Under the pieces are notes generated by a model. It saw only the letters and a list, made by a program, of their open reading frames with translations, did not search any database and was not told where the DNA came from. Shown piece after piece: positions 17,267-26,543 of a DNA stretch of 64,000 nucleotides. Source of the stretch: Chryseobacterium flavum (GTDB taxonomy: Bacteria; Bacteroidota; Bacteroidia; Flavobacteriales; Weeksellaceae); the NCBI RefSeq assembly GCF_003385595.1, contig NZ_QNUE01000011.1, positions 62,001 to 126,000 of the forward strand. The letters are read 5' to 3'. A program made the position numbers and the translations under genes. Position 1 is the stretch's first letter. The number at the start of each line of letters is the position of its first letter.

Positions 17267-18307
17267 ATGCGTATTTTTAAAATATTAACTTTAATGATCA
17301 TTTTTCTGGGAGGAGTATATGCTGCTTCTATGTATTATTTCGTAGATGAAAGCAAGAATTTCACCATTGAAAAAGAGATCGATTACCCTGTAGATAAAGT
17401 TTTTGCACAATTTAATAATCTTCAGCATTTTACAAGATGGAATAACTTTTTCAGCAGTTCACAATCTATGGATATAGATTATTACAGGCCTTATGAAGGA
17501 CAGGGCAGTGCGATCAGTTATGTAGACTCTAAAAATGATACGGACGGGGAAATGTTTATCCGCTACGAAAACCCTAATAAAACTTTAAAATATCAGCTTT
17601 TCGAAGATGAGAACGAAAATCCGACCCTGGTTGATGTAAAGTTCAAGCCTGTTTCCGCAGAAAAAACAAAAATTACGTGGTATGTTCATACGCCCAAGCT
17701 ATCGGTATGGAGAAGGGTTGAAAATTTCTGGACAGAAGACAGGTTTGCTGAAAATATTACCAAAAGTATGGTTAATCTGAAAAATGTTTTAGGGAATAAG
17801 GTAGAGAAAGACAATCAGATGGCCGCGATAAAGTATGACAGTCTGATGGTGGAAAATGAAGAGGATAAGCTGTTACTTGGGATTAATGTAAGCACATCCA
17901 ATAAAAAAGATGCACTTTACAAAAATATCGTCATGAATTATAACAAGATTTATACGTTTGTAACCATGGATCTTGGAAAAAAAGACGATGAATTCGGTTA
18001 TCCTGTTTTAATCACGGATGCTGATAATTATAAAGACAAAGAAGTTTCTTACTTTCTGGGAATTCCGCTTTCTAAAAAAATAGGGGTTACAGACAATAAT
18101 TTTAATTTCAGAACGGTAAATCCATCTCAAAACTATGTGATGTATTATAAGGGAAGCTATGAAGGAAGAATTAAGGCAATTCAGCAGCTGATTCAGAAAG
18201 CAAAGAAGGATGAGATGCGTTTTGGGGACATCCGCCAGACTTTTATTGAACGTCCGGTGGAAGGTCAGGAAGTGAACATGAAACTCTCATTATCAGTGTT
18301 TAAGTAA
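17267..18307 (+). CDS. SRPBCC-domain membrane-anchored protein
   Basis: 346 residues. An N-terminal hydrophobic segment (IFKILTLMIIFLGGVYAASMYYF) acts as an anchor or uncleaved signal. It is followed by a START/Bet v 1-like (polyketide cyclase) domain of about 150 residues: FTIEKEIDYPVDKVFAQFNNLQHFTRWNNF is the classic opening strand and helix. The C-terminal 150 residues resemble an effector-binding (GyrI-like) domain only loosely. SRPBCC domains bind hydrophobic ligands in a deep cavity; the ligand here is unknown. The start at 17267 gives a proper R/K-then-hydrophobic N-terminus, though it sits almost on the promoter; a Met further in (17294) is the alternative. Confidence 0.8.
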   Translation: MRIFKILTLMIIFLGGVYAASMYYFVDESKNFTIEKEIDYPVDKVFAQFNNLQHFTRWNNFFSSSQSMDIDYYRPYEGQGSAISYVDSKNDTDGEMFIRYENPNKTLKYQLFEDENENPTLVDVKFKPVSAEKTKITWYVHTPKLSVWRRVENFWTEDRFAENITKSMVNLKNVLGNKVEKDNQMAAIKYDSLMVENEEDKLLLGINVSTSNKKDALYKNIVMNYNKIYTFVTMDLGKKDDEFGYPVLITDADNYKDKEVSYFLGIPLSKKIGVTDNNFNFRTVNPSQNYVMYYKGSYEGRIKAIQQLIQKAKKDEMRFGDIRQTFIERPVEGQEVNMKLSLSVFK

Positions 18308-18421
18308 TTTTTTTTTTCTTAATTTTTTTTAACGGTTTGAGACTGTTCTAAGTCGGTTTTTTTTATTAAATTTGAAGATTAATTCTACAAATAAATTTTA
18401 ATAAATAGATAAACTGTAATA

Positions 18422-21235
18422 ATGGACAGATTTTCATTCCTAAACGCAGCTCATTCTCAGTTAATTGAGGATTTATACCAACAGTACTTAAAATTCCCGG
18501 ATTCTTTAGAACCATCATGGAAAGCTTTCTTTCAAGGCTTTGATTTTGCTTTAGAGAATTACGGAGATGACGATAACATTCAATATATCCAGGCTTCGGC
18601 CAGCACTGCTCCTGCAGTACAGCAGATTTCTCAGGCGGTATCAAACGGAGAGGTTCCTGAGCATATCAAAAAGGAATTTAAAGTAGTAAACCTTATTGAG
18701 GCTTACAGAACAAGAGGCCATTTGTTTACAAAAACAAATCCGGTAAGAGAAAGAAGACATTATACGCCTACTTTAGATATCGAAAATTTCGGTCTTTCTA
18801 AAGAAGATTTAAATACAAAATTCAATTGTGCTGTTGAAACAGGAATGAAAGAACCTGCTACTCTGGCAGACCTGATTAAGCACCTGGAAAATATCTACTG
18901 TGATTCTATCGGGGTAGAGTATATGCACATCAACAATGTTGAAGAAAAAGATTTCATCAAAAGGTGGCTTCAGGTAAATGAAAACCATCCAAACCTTTCT
19001 GCGAATGAAAAAACAGAAATTTTATTAAAATTAAATCAGGCTGTTGCCTTTGAAAACTACCTTCATACAAAATTTGTAGGGCAAAAGAGATTCTCTCTGG
19101 AAGGAGGAGAAACATTAATTCCGGCTTTGGATCAGCTGATCTCAAGATCTTCTCAGCTAGGAGTAGATGAGGTGGTGCTGGGAATGGCCCACAGAGGTAG
19201 ATTAAATGTATTAACAAATATCTTCGGAAAATCTTATAAGCAAATTTTCTCAGAATTTGAAGGTAAGGAATTCGAAGAAGATGTATTTTCAGGTGATGTT
19301 AAATATCACTTAGGCTCATCTAAAAAGATCAAAACAGCTTCAGGCGAGGAAGTTTGTATTAACCTGACTCCGAACCCGTCTCACCTTGAAACGGTTGCAG
19401 CCCTTGTAGAAGGAATCTGCCGTGCAAAAGTGGACGATAAGTATAAAGATTTCTCTAAAGTTTTACCAATTATCATTCATGGTGATGGTGCCATTGCCGG
19501 ACAAGGGATTGCTTATGAAGTGGCTCAGATGATGACGCTGGAAGGGTACAGAACAGGAGGAACAGTGCATATTGTTGTAAATAATCAGGTTTCATTTACA
19601 ACAAATTATATGGATGCAAGATCTTCAACGTATTGTACGGATATTGCAAAAGTTACAGAATCTCCTGTAATGCATGTAAATGCCGATGATGCAGAGGCGG
19701 TTGTTCATGCTATTCACTTCGCTGCTGATTTCAGGGCGAAATTTGGAAAAGATGTTTATATCGATTTATTAGGATATAGAAAATATGGTCATAATGAAGG
19801 AGACGAGCCTAGATTTACACAGCCTAACCTGTATAAGACCATTTCAAAACACCCGAATCCAAGAGAAATTTATAAGGAGAAATTACTTAAAGACAGTGTT
19901 ACTTCAAATGATGTGATCGCTAAAATGGAAACGGAATTCAAAGCTCTTTTAGATAAAGATTTTGATGCTTCCAAAGAGATCGAAAAAAATGTAATGGATG
20001 TCTTTATGGCTGAAGATTGGGTAAACTATCCGATCGGAAAAAGAGGAGCTCTTCAGTTACCGGTTGATACAAAATATGACCTGGAGAAACTAAAAGAACT
20101 GGCGCTTAAAATGTCAACTCTTCCGGCTGATAAAAAGTTCATCAATAAAATTACAAGACTTTTCGAAAACCGTATTAAAGCGATTGAAGGAAATTCATTA
20201 GACTGGGCGTTAGGAGAATGGTTGGCATATGCTACCCTTCTTGTGGAAGGCCACAATGTGAGAATTTCCGGAGAAGATGTTGAAAGAGGAACATTCTCTC
20301 ACAGACACGCTGTAGTAAAAACAGAAGATACAGAAGAAGAATATATCCCGTTGAGACATGTATCAGAAAGCAGATTTGATGTATACAACTCCCATCTTTC
20401 AGAATACGGTGTTTTAGGCTTTGATTATGGATATGCTATGGCTTCTCCGAATACGTTAACCATCTGGGAAGCTCAGTTTGGAGATTTTGTGAACGGTGCA
20501 CAGATTATTGTTGACCAGTATCTGGCTGCTGCAGAAGAAAAATGGAAAATTCAGGACGGATTGGTAATGCTATTGCCTCATGGTTCAGAAGGCCAGGGGG
20601 CAGAACACTCTTCAGCAAGACTGGAAAGATTCCTTACCCTTTGTGCAAATGAAAATATGGTAGTGGCAAATATTACTTCACCTGCCAATTACTTCCACTT
20701 ATTGAGAAGACAGCTGAAATGGGCTTTCAGAAAACCATTGATCGTAATGAGCCCTAAATCTTTATTGAGACACCCTAAAGTGGTTTCTCCACTTGAAGAT
20801 TTTGCAAACGGCGCATTCCAGCCAGTATTGGATGACCCAACTGCAGATCCTAAAAAAGTAGAAAAATTAGTTCTTTGTTCAGGTAAACTGTACTTCGAAT
20901 TATTGGCGAAGAAAGAAGAGCTTAACTGTGAAAATATTGCTTTGGTAAGATTCGAGCAGTTATATCCGCTTCAGACAGATGCTATTGAAGAAATCTTCAA
21001 TAAATATGAGAACAGAAAACAACTTGTGTGGGCTCAGGAAGAGCCTGAAAATATGGGCGCCTGGTCTTATATCCTGAGAAACTTCAGAGATACAGGAATT
21101 CAGGTAGTTGCTCCGGTACCGAGCGGTGCTCCTGCTCCAGGTAGCCACAAGATGTTTGAAAAAAATCAAAATGCAGTGATCAATAAAGTTTTCGACAGAG
21201 ATGATGCTCCTGCAAAAAGACCCGTTACAGCTTAA
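18422..21235 (+). CDS. sucA: 2-oxoglutarate dehydrogenase E1 component
   Basis: 937-residue thiamine-diphosphate enzyme that decarboxylates 2-oxoglutarate and passes the succinyl group to the E2 lipoyl domain in the TCA cycle. The N-terminal E2-binding segment FSFLNAAHSQLIEDLYQQY is present. The ThDP/Mg region includes GDGAIAGQGIAYE and VVNNQVSFTT, and the C-terminal pyrimidine-binding part has HGSEGQGAEHSSAR. Length matches the usual 930-950. sucB follows after 39 bp, so the two are cotranscribed; the E3 subunit is expected elsewhere. A TAAATTTG -7-like box lies at 18367-18374, without a well-spaced -33 TTG. Confidence 0.97.
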   Translation: MDRFSFLNAAHSQLIEDLYQQYLKFPDSLEPSWKAFFQGFDFALENYGDDDNIQYIQASASTAPAVQQISQAVSNGEVPEHIKKEFKVVNLIEAYRTRGHLFTKTNPVRERRHYTPTLDIENFGLSKEDLNTKFNCAVETGMKEPATLADLIKHLENIYCDSIGVEYMHINNVEEKDFIKRWLQVNENHPNLSANEKTEILLKLNQAVAFENYLHTKFVGQKRFSLEGGETLIPALDQLISRSSQLGVDEVVLGMAHRGRLNVLTNIFGKSYKQIFSEFEGKEFEEDVFSGDVKYHLGSSKKIKTASGEEVCINLTPNPSHLETVAALVEGICRAKVDDKYKDFSKVLPIIIHGDGAIAGQGIAYEVAQMMTLEGYRTGGTVHIVVNNQVSFTTNYMDARSSTYCTDIAKVTESPVMHVNADDAEAVVHAIHFAADFRAKFGKDVYIDLLGYRKYGHNEGDEPRFTQPNLYKTISKHPNPREIYKEKLLKDSVTSNDVIAKMETEFKALLDKDFDASKEIEKNVMDVFMAEDWVNYPIGKRGALQLPVDTKYDLEKLKELALKMSTLPADKKFINKITRLFENRIKAIEGNSLDWALGEWLAYATLLVEGHNVRISGEDVERGTFSHRHAVVKTEDTEEEYIPLRHVSESRFDVYNSHLSEYGVLGFDYGYAMASPNTLTIWEAQFGDFVNGAQIIVDQYLAAAEEKWKIQDGLVMLLPHGSEGQGAEHSSARLERFLTLCANENMVVANITSPANYFHLLRRQLKWAFRKPLIVMSPKSLLRHPKVVSPLEDFANGAFQPVLDDPTADPKKVEKLVLCSGKLYFELLAKKEELNCENIALVRFEQLYPLQTDAIEEIFNKYENRKQLVWAQEEPENMGAWSYILRNFRDTGIQVVAPVPSGAPAPGSHKMFEKNQNAVINKVFDRDDAPAKRPVTA

Positions 21236-21274
21236 TACAATAATAATCAATTAAAAAAATAAAAAATACTCGAT

Positions 21275-22528
21275 ATGTCAGTTTTAGAAATGAAAGTTCC
21301 TTCACCGGGCGAATCAATTACAGAAGTTGAAATTGCAACTTGGCTTGTAAAAGATGGTGATTATGTAGAAAAAGATCAACCTATCGCTGAAGTAGACTCA
21401 GACAAAGCAACTCTTGAATTGCCGGCAGAACAAAGTGGTGTAATTACTTTGAAAGCAGAAGAAGGTGATGTGGTACAAGTAGGTCAGGTAGTTTGTTTAA
21501 TTGATATGGATGCTGCTAAGCCGGAAGGTAGTACACCTGCTGCTGAAGCTCCAAAAAAAGAAGAAGCTCCGAAAGCTGCTGAACCGGCTAAACAGGAAGC
21601 TCCGAAGCCAGCAACTCCGGCACCTGCTGTACAAACTTATGCAACAGGGGCTCCGTCTCCTGCAGCTAAAAAGATTCTTGATGAAAAAGGAATTGAAGCC
21701 GGACAGGTTTCAGGAAGCGGAAGAGACGGAAGAATCACTAAAACTGATGCTGAACTGGCTGCAGTTCCTGCATTAGGAGGAAACCCTCTTACTGCAACAG
21801 GTTCAAGATCTACAACCACTACGAAGCTTTCAGTTCTAAGAAGAAAAATAGCGCAGAGATTGGTTTCTGTGAAGAATGAAACAGCAATGTTGACTACTTT
21901 CAATGAAGTTGACATGTCTGAAATCTTCAGATTAAGAAAGCAATACAAAGAAGAGTTCGCTCAAAAACACGGAGTTGGGCTTGGATTTATGTCTTTCTTT
22001 ACAAAAGCAGTTACCAGAGCATTACAAATGTATCCGGATGTAAACGCATCTATTGACGGAGATTTCAAAGTAAACTATGACTTCTGTGATATTTCAATTG
22101 CAGTATCAGGTCCTAAAGGATTAATGGTTCCTGTATTGAGAAATGCAGAAAACATGTCTTTCAGTGCTATTGAAGCCAATATTAAAGATCTTGCTACAAA
22201 AGTAAGAGATGGAAAAATTACAGTTGATGAAATGACCGGAGGTACATTCACTATTACAAATGGTGGTACTTTCGGATCTATGATGTCTACACCGATCATC
22301 AATCCTCCGCAATCTGCAATCTTGGGAATGCATAACATCATCCAGAGACCGGTAGCTGTTGACGGACAGGTAGTAATCAGACCAATGATGTATGTAGCAA
22401 TGTCTTACGACCACAGGATCATTGACGGAAAAGAATCTGTAGGATTCCTTGTCGCAGTGAAAGAAGGAATTGATAATCCTGTTGAGATATTAATGGGAGG
22501 AGACGAAAGAAAAGGTCTTGGATTATAA
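21275..22528 (+). CDS. sucB: 2-oxoglutarate dehydrogenase E2, dihydrolipoyl succinyltransferase
   Basis: 417-residue E2. A single N-terminal lipoyl domain carries the modifiable Lys44 in VDSDKATLE. It is followed by an Ala/Pro/Lys-rich flexible linker (about 80-125), a peripheral-subunit-binding domain ([32 protein letters not shown]) and the acyltransferase core ending with [13 protein letters not shown], which holds the catalytic His and Asp. It transfers succinyl from lipoamide to CoA. It forms an operon with sucA, and a strong terminator follows 28 bp downstream. Confidence 0.97.
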   Translation: MSVLEMKVPSPGESITEVEIATWLVKDGDYVEKDQPIAEVDSDKATLELPAEQSGVITLKAEEGDVVQVGQVVCLIDMDAAKPEGSTPAAEAPKKEEAPKAAEPAKQEAPKPATPAPAVQTYATGAPSPAAKKILDEKGIEAGQVSGSGRDGRITKTDAELAAVPALGGNPLTATGSRSTTTTKLSVLRRKIAQRLVSVKNETAMLTTFNEVDMSEIFRLRKQYKEEFAQKHGVGLGFMSFFTKAVTRALQMYPDVNASIDGDFKVNYDFCDISIAVSGPKGLMVPVLRNAENMSFSAIEANIKDLATKVRDGKITVDEMTGGTFTITNGGTFGSMMSTPIINPPQSAILGMHNIIQRPVAVDGQVVIRPMMYVAMSYDHRIIDGKESVGFLVAVKEGIDNPVEILMGGDERKGLGL

Positions 22529-22555
22529 TATTTTAATAAAATTATAATGTGAATA

Positions 22556-22589
22556 TACAATCTCGCCTTAAAAAAGGCGAGATTTTTGT
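22556..22589 (+). terminator. Rho-independent terminator after sucB
   Basis: AATCTCGCCTT - AAAA - AAGGCGAGATTTTT forms an 11-bp GC-containing stem with a T tail, directly after sucB. Confidence 0.88.
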
Positions 22590-22610
22590 ATCTATTAAGA
22601 AAATACTACA

Positions 22611-23000
22611 ATGATGTTTTCAAAAATGACTTCCAATATCAAAGTTTCAGTAATACCTGAATATGATAGTAAGAACAGTTATCCATCTGAGAACCGTTAT
22701 GTTTTTAAGTATAATATTACCATAGAAAATGACGGAAGTTTTCCTGTGAAGGTACTTAAAAGAAAGTGGTTGATTTTTGATGTAGGTTTTGGATATACTG
22801 AAATTATAGGTGACGGAGTGATTGGTTTGACTCCGGAGATAAAAACAGGTGAAAATTTTGCTTATTTCTCAAATGTAATGCTTCGGTCCGGGGTAGGGAA
22901 TATGAGTGGAAAATACCTGGTTAAAAACATGCAGACACAGGAGACTTTTGAGATCGACATTCCAAAATTCAATCTGCTGTCTGAGGTTTTAAGCAATTAA
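22611..23000 (+). CDS. apaG: ApaG/DUF525 domain protein
   Basis: 129 residues (128 from the second Met). It is a stand-alone ApaG domain, a small fibronectin-like beta sandwich: YVFKYNITIENDGSFPVKVLKRKWLIFD, then a Gly-rich GDGVIGLTPEIKTGENFAYFSNV and SGKYLVKN. ApaG was named for linkage to apaH and a link to Co2+/Mg2+ resistance, but its molecular role remains unclear; similar domains in eukaryotic F-box proteins bind other proteins. It stands alone between the sucB terminator and a convergent exonuclease gene. Confidence 0.9.
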   Translation: MMFSKMTSNIKVSVIPEYDSKNSYPSENRYVFKYNITIENDGSFPVKVLKRKWLIFDVGFGYTEIIGDGVIGLTPEIKTGENFAYFSNVMLRSGVGNMSGKYLVKNMQTQETFEIDIPKFNLLSEVLSN

Positions 23001-23052
23001 AGATTTATACACATAGTAACCGGATAAGAACCCGCGTTCAGTACCTGTTCTA

Positions 23053-23607
23053 TTAAAGTCTTTTAATCTTTGCTTTCATATATTCCTGTACTTCATCATT
23101 ACTGGTGAGGAAGAGTTTCTCAAATGCCAGTAAAGAAATTTTAGCACATACTTCAGCATCAGCTCCAGCTCTGTGATGATTGAAACTGATCTGGTGATAT
23201 TCAGCAAGCGGTTTCAGTCCGTATTTAGGAAGATAATTCCACGATTTTTTTGCCAGCTGTATGCTGCAGAGGTAATTTAAACTAGGAGGAAACATTCCGT
23301 AATACTCAAAACAACCCCTGAGAACAGAAGCATCGAAACTTGCATTATGTGCAATCATTAATGTTCCGTACATCAGCTCCTGAGCTTCATACCATACTTC
23401 ATCAAAAGTAGGGGCATCTTTAACATCTTCCGGCTGTATTCCGTGCACGGCAATATTAAATTTATTGAAATAGGGAAAACTGGGAGGTTTGATCAGCCAG
23501 GTCCTGGTTTCTACAATTTTGGAGTCCTGAACCACGCAGATTCCCATCTCACAAGCCGAGCTTTTCTCATGAGTTGCTGTTTCAAAATCTATAGCACAGA
23601 AGTCCAT
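23053..23607 (-). CDS. DEDDh 3'-5' exonuclease (DnaQ-like)
   Basis: 184-residue single-domain RNase T/DnaQ-type exonuclease. All acidic metal ligands and the general base are visible: Asp7 and Glu9 (IDFET), Asp92 (HNASFD), His145 and Asp150 (HHRAGAD). Such proteins remove nucleotides from DNA or RNA 3' ends and may act in repair, proofreading or RNA turnover. No polymerase-binding extension is present. It is convergent with apaG and separated from the next minus-strand gene by about 80 bp. Confidence 0.92.
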   Translation of the reverse strand: MDFCAIDFETATHEKSSACEMGICVVQDSKIVETRTWLIKPPSFPYFNKFNIAVHGIQPEDVKDAPTFDEVWYEAQELMYGTLMIAHNASFDASVLRGCFEYYGMFPPSLNYLCSIQLAKKSWNYLPKYGLKPLAEYHQISFNHHRAGADAEVCAKISLLAFEKLFLTSNDEVQEYMKAKIKRL

Positions 23608-23688
23608 TGTTTTTATTATTATTGATTCAGGTTCCTGATTTACGGTTCAAATGTATCACTTTGAAATTACAAATTTTCTATGGTCCAA

Positions 23689-24675
23689 TTACTTATTGCG
23701 CCCCAGAAAATGCCTGAAAATTAACCATTTTGACTGATAGTATTGGTCTTTTTGACATTTCTGACGTAGTTTCCATGTTCCGGGGATTTGTCTGTAAAAT
23801 CCGAAATGGGCTCTTACCACCGCCCAAAGATGTGGAAAACCTTGTTTAATTCCAAAATAAATTCCGGCAATACCATCCAGGCACAACCTGAAAAAGATGA
23901 GCCAGATCAGCCTTGGAAAAGGCAGGTTTTTCAGCATCATCGAAAGATTGTTTCTGAAATTTAAGTAGGTCTTTTGAGCACTTTGTTTATTTAATGTTCC
24001 TCCACCTACATGATATACTACAGACTTTCCTGTATAAAATATTTTTTTTCCGGAATTGATCAGTCTCCAGCATAAGTCAATTTCTTCCTGGTGGGCAAAA
24101 AACCTTTCATCAAAACCATTCTGTTCCCAAAAATCTTTTGACCGGATAAAAAAACAACATCCTGAAGCCCAGAAAATTTCTGTTTCATCATTATATTGTC
24201 CGTGATCTTCTTCCAGATCATCAAAAATTCTTCCCCGGCAATAGGGGTATCCCAGATTATCAATTAAGCCACCTCCGGCACCAGCAAATTCAAAGTAATT
24301 TTTATTATCGTAAGACAAAATTTTAGGTTGTACTGCTGATACATCAGAATTTTTTTCCAGTATTTCCAATACCGGTTCTATCCAGTTTTCTGTAACTTCC
24401 ACATCGGAATTAAGAAGACAATAATATTCATTCTTGATTTCTTTTAATCCTTCATTATAACCTCCTGCAAAACCAAGGTTTTTTTGATTTTTAATAACTT
24501 TTACAGAGGGAAAATGCTGAGCCAGAAACTCTATAGAATCATCTGTAGATAAATTATCAATCACAAAAATATCTGCACTTTGAGAAAATTGAACCACATC
24601 AGGCAGGAATTTCTCAAGCCAGTTTTTACCATTCCAGTTTAAGATGGCAACAGCCAGTTTTTTCTGCATGTACAT
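23689..24675 (-). CDS. Glycosyltransferase family 2, rhamnosyltransferase-like
   Basis: 328 residues (326 if the ATG at 24669 is used). GT-A fold: AVAILNWNG at the N-terminus, nucleotide-binding VIDNLSTDDS, the metal-binding LLNSDVEV, and the acceptor-side HQEEIDLCWRL typical of the WbbL/rhamnosyltransferase-like group. The C-terminal third has hydrophobic helices that likely sit on the inner membrane. It begins 3 bp after the stop of the LpxL-like acyltransferase gene, so the two are cotranscribed. The context suggests cell-envelope glycolipid or lipopolysaccharide work; the sugar and acceptor are unknown. Confidence 0.9.
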   Translation of the reverse strand: MYMQKKLAVAILNWNGKNWLEKFLPDVVQFSQSADIFVIDNLSTDDSIEFLAQHFPSVKVIKNQKNLGFAGGYNEGLKEIKNEYYCLLNSDVEVTENWIEPVLEILEKNSDVSAVQPKILSYDNKNYFEFAGAGGGLIDNLGYPYCRGRIFDDLEEDHGQYNDETEIFWASGCCFFIRSKDFWEQNGFDERFFAHQEEIDLCWRLINSGKKIFYTGKSVVYHVGGGTLNKQSAQKTYLNFRNNLSMMLKNLPFPRLIWLIFFRLCLDGIAGIYFGIKQGFPHLWAVVRAHFGFYRQIPGTWKLRQKCQKDQYYQSKWLIFRHFLGRNK

Positions 24676-24678
24676 TTA

Positions 24679-25560
24679 TTATTTTTCAGAATCAAAAGTT
24701 TTAATAGAATCCTGGTATTTCCACTTTCTATGAGACCAAAGATAATTGTCCGGATATTTATGTAAAGTATTTTCCAGTAACTTATGAAATTTTTTAACGA
24801 CCTCATATTCTGTAAACTTTTCGTCATCCGGATAGATCCTGTGGTAGTTGACCTGATAATAGCCACGCTTTACTTTTTTCATCTCACAGTAAATAAATGC
24901 AAGATCCATTCTTGTCGCCAGCTTGTCATAGCCGATAAAAGCGGGAGTACGCTGATTTAGAAATTCCAGACCATACGTTACATGAGAGAAATGGGGCGTC
25001 TGATCGGCAACAAACATATAAGCGGAATTACCATCGTTTTTGGACCGGAAGATATTCAGGATTACTTCATTTGCTTCCAGGGCTTCATTTCCGAATTTGT
25101 TGCGGACCTTTTTCATCTGGTTTTCCCAGAAATCACTGTTTACCTTTCTGTAAACAGGATGACAATGATCCTGAGGAATTATTCGTGCCAGAGCATTAAT
25201 CCATTCCCAGTTGAAGACATGGCCGGCCAGCAGTATAATATTTTTACCTTCTTCTTTAGCCTCATGAAATAGATCCTGGTTAATGTGTTGCATCCGCACT
25301 CTGGATTCTGTTTCAGAGATGCTGAAAGATTTTATTGTTTCTACCAGATAATCTGAGAAATTCAGGTAAAACTTCTTACGTATTTTTCTGATCTCCTCTT
25401 CAGATTTATCCGGGAAGGAGTTTCTTAAATTTTGGGTGATTACTTTTTTTCTGTAACCTATAAGGTAATAGTTCAGGAAGAAAATAACATCCGAAAAAAT
25501 ATATAATACCTTAAGCGGAAGTTTAGAAATGAAATATAATATTTTGATCAGGAAATTCAT
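24679..25560 (-). CDS. LpxL/HtrB-like lysophospholipid acyltransferase
   Basis: 293 residues with an N-terminal membrane helix (ILYFISKLPLKVLYIFSDVIFFLNYYLIG). The family H-x4-E catalytic motif is at LLAGHVFNWEW, and a second block is at FVADQTPHFSHVTYGLEFLNQRTPAFIGYDKLA. These enzymes add a secondary acyl chain to lipid A precursors from acyl-ACP at the inner membrane. Flavobacteria carry several members, some for other lipids such as ornithine lipids, so the acceptor is not assigned. It is first of a two-gene unit with the glycosyltransferase. Confidence 0.9.
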   Translation of the reverse strand: MNFLIKILYFISKLPLKVLYIFSDVIFFLNYYLIGYRKKVITQNLRNSFPDKSEEEIRKIRKKFYLNFSDYLVETIKSFSISETESRVRMQHINQDLFHEAKEEGKNIILLAGHVFNWEWINALARIIPQDHCHPVYRKVNSDFWENQMKKVRNKFGNEALEANEVILNIFRSKNDGNSAYMFVADQTPHFSHVTYGLEFLNQRTPAFIGYDKLATRMDLAFIYCEMKKVKRGYYQVNYHRIYPDDEKFTEYEVVKKFHKLLENTLHKYPDNYLWSHRKWKYQDSIKTFDSEK

Positions 25561-25640
25561 AAAACAGGCAAATTTAGTGATAATAAAATTATGGTTCTAT
25601 TTTTGCTGGGGGATATATAGTATTTTTTTATTTTTATGGT

Positions 25641-26207
25641 ATGAAAAAATTGACATTGTTAGCTTTTCTGGGACTAAGTACAGTAGCTATTTCTCAAAAT
25701 ACAAAGAGCGAACCTGATAACGGAAAACAGAAAACAGCTTTATTGGCTCCTGCTGACCAGGCGGGGCTTGACGCTAAGAAAAAAGCAGCTGAAGAAAAAG
25801 CAAAGCTGCCTAAACCCTATGATCCAAAAGCGGATGCTCAGGCCGATATTAACAGATTAGTCGCTCAGGCTAAGAAAGAAGGTAAAAATATTATGATCCA
25901 GGCTGGGGGTAACTGGTGTATCTGGTGCCTGCGTTTTAATAATTTTGTACAGACAACTCCTGAACTGAAGGAAATTGTAGACAAAAATTATCTGTACTAT
26001 CACCTGAATTATTCTCCGGATAATAAGAATGAAAAGGTCTTTGCACAGTATATCAATATTAACGAACAACAATTTTATCCATTCTTTATTATTTTGGATA
26101 AAAATGGAAAAAAACTTTATGTCCAGCAAAGTGAAATTTTAGAAGACGGAAAAGGGTATAGTAAAACAAAAGTGAAAGAATTTTTACAGACTGGAAAAGT
26201 TTTGTAG
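25641..26207 (+). CDS. Secreted thioredoxin-like protein
   Basis: 188 residues with a Sec signal peptide (MKKLTLLAFLGLSTVAISQ), then a Lys/Ala-rich helical linker (about 25-80) and a thioredoxin fold. The redox motif is NWCIWC with Cys93 and Cys96. The cis-Pro is likely in QQFYPFFIILD. The protein should act in the periplasm on disulfides. The CIWC motif is unlike the CGPC of cytosolic thioredoxin, so it could be a reductase for a particular client or an oxidase. A TATTTTTG -7-like box lies at 25598-25605. It is convergent with the small Cys-rich peptide gene 80 bp away. Confidence 0.88.
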   Translation: MKKLTLLAFLGLSTVAISQNTKSEPDNGKQKTALLAPADQAGLDAKKKAAEEKAKLPKPYDPKADAQADINRLVAQAKKEGKNIMIQAGGNWCIWCLRFNNFVQTTPELKEIVDKNYLYYHLNYSPDNKNEKVFAQYININEQQFYPFFIILDKNGKKLYVQQSEILEDGKGYSKTKVKEFLQTGKVL

Positions 26208-26247
26208 CGGATAGTATTCAAGAGCTTTTGAAAGTACCTTAAATATA

Positions 26248-26286
26248 TAAAAGCCATATCATAACTTCCATATGATATGGCTTTTA
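26248..26286. terminator. Bidirectional terminator
   Basis: AAAAGCCATATCAT - AACTTCC - ATATGATATGGCTTTT forms a stem of about 14 bp with A and T tracts on both sides, so it can serve both the thioredoxin-like gene (plus) and the small peptide gene (minus), which converge here. Confidence 0.82.
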
Positions 26287-26287
26287 A

Positions 26288-26473
26288 TTAACAATTTTCA
26301 ACATAAATGCTCTGCTCATGAGAATTATGACAAGCAGCCCCTCCTGAATAACTGATACATGATGTACATGAGCTTACATAAACCATAGAGCCATCTGAGC
26401 AAGAAGCTGCACATGACTTACCTCCTGAAATTGATCTTAACTTTTCTCTTGATAATTTTTTTAAATTTTTCAT
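26288..26473 (-). CDS. Double-glycine leader, Cys-rich peptide (bacteriocin/RiPP-like precursor)
   Basis: 61 residues. The first 18, MKNLKKLSREKLRSISGG, match the double-glycine leader type of bacteriocin-like peptides cut and exported by C39-peptidase ABC transporters. The 43-residue core after Gly18 is Ser-, Gly- and Cys-rich, with six Cys (21, 25, 36, 39, 48, 61) and few charges, suggesting disulfides or another modification. No ABC transporter or modification enzyme is next to it. It has its own -7-like box 20 bp upstream and shares the bidirectional terminator. Similar short genes are common in Chryseobacterium but their activity is unknown to me. Confidence 0.8.
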   Translation of the reverse strand: MKNLKKLSREKLRSISGGKSCAASCSDGSMVYVSSCTSCISYSGGAACHNSHEQSIYVENC

Positions 26474-26493
26474 ATTGTTTTATTTATGATTAA

Positions 26494-26501
26494 CAAAAAT
26501 A
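26494..26501 (-). promoter_or_regulatory. Candidate -7 box of the Cys-rich peptide gene
   Basis: Minus-strand TATTTTTG (TAnnTTTG), 20 bp before the ATG at 26473. No TTG at the right distance. Confidence 0.4.
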
Positions 26502-26543
26502 AAACTACAATATTATTTTTAAAATTCTCCAATTCGGGAATAA

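Noticed and set aside
26288..26473. Spurious open frame
   Set aside because: The GG leader, Cys pattern, upstream -7 box and shared terminator make a real gene more likely, so it was kept as a feature.
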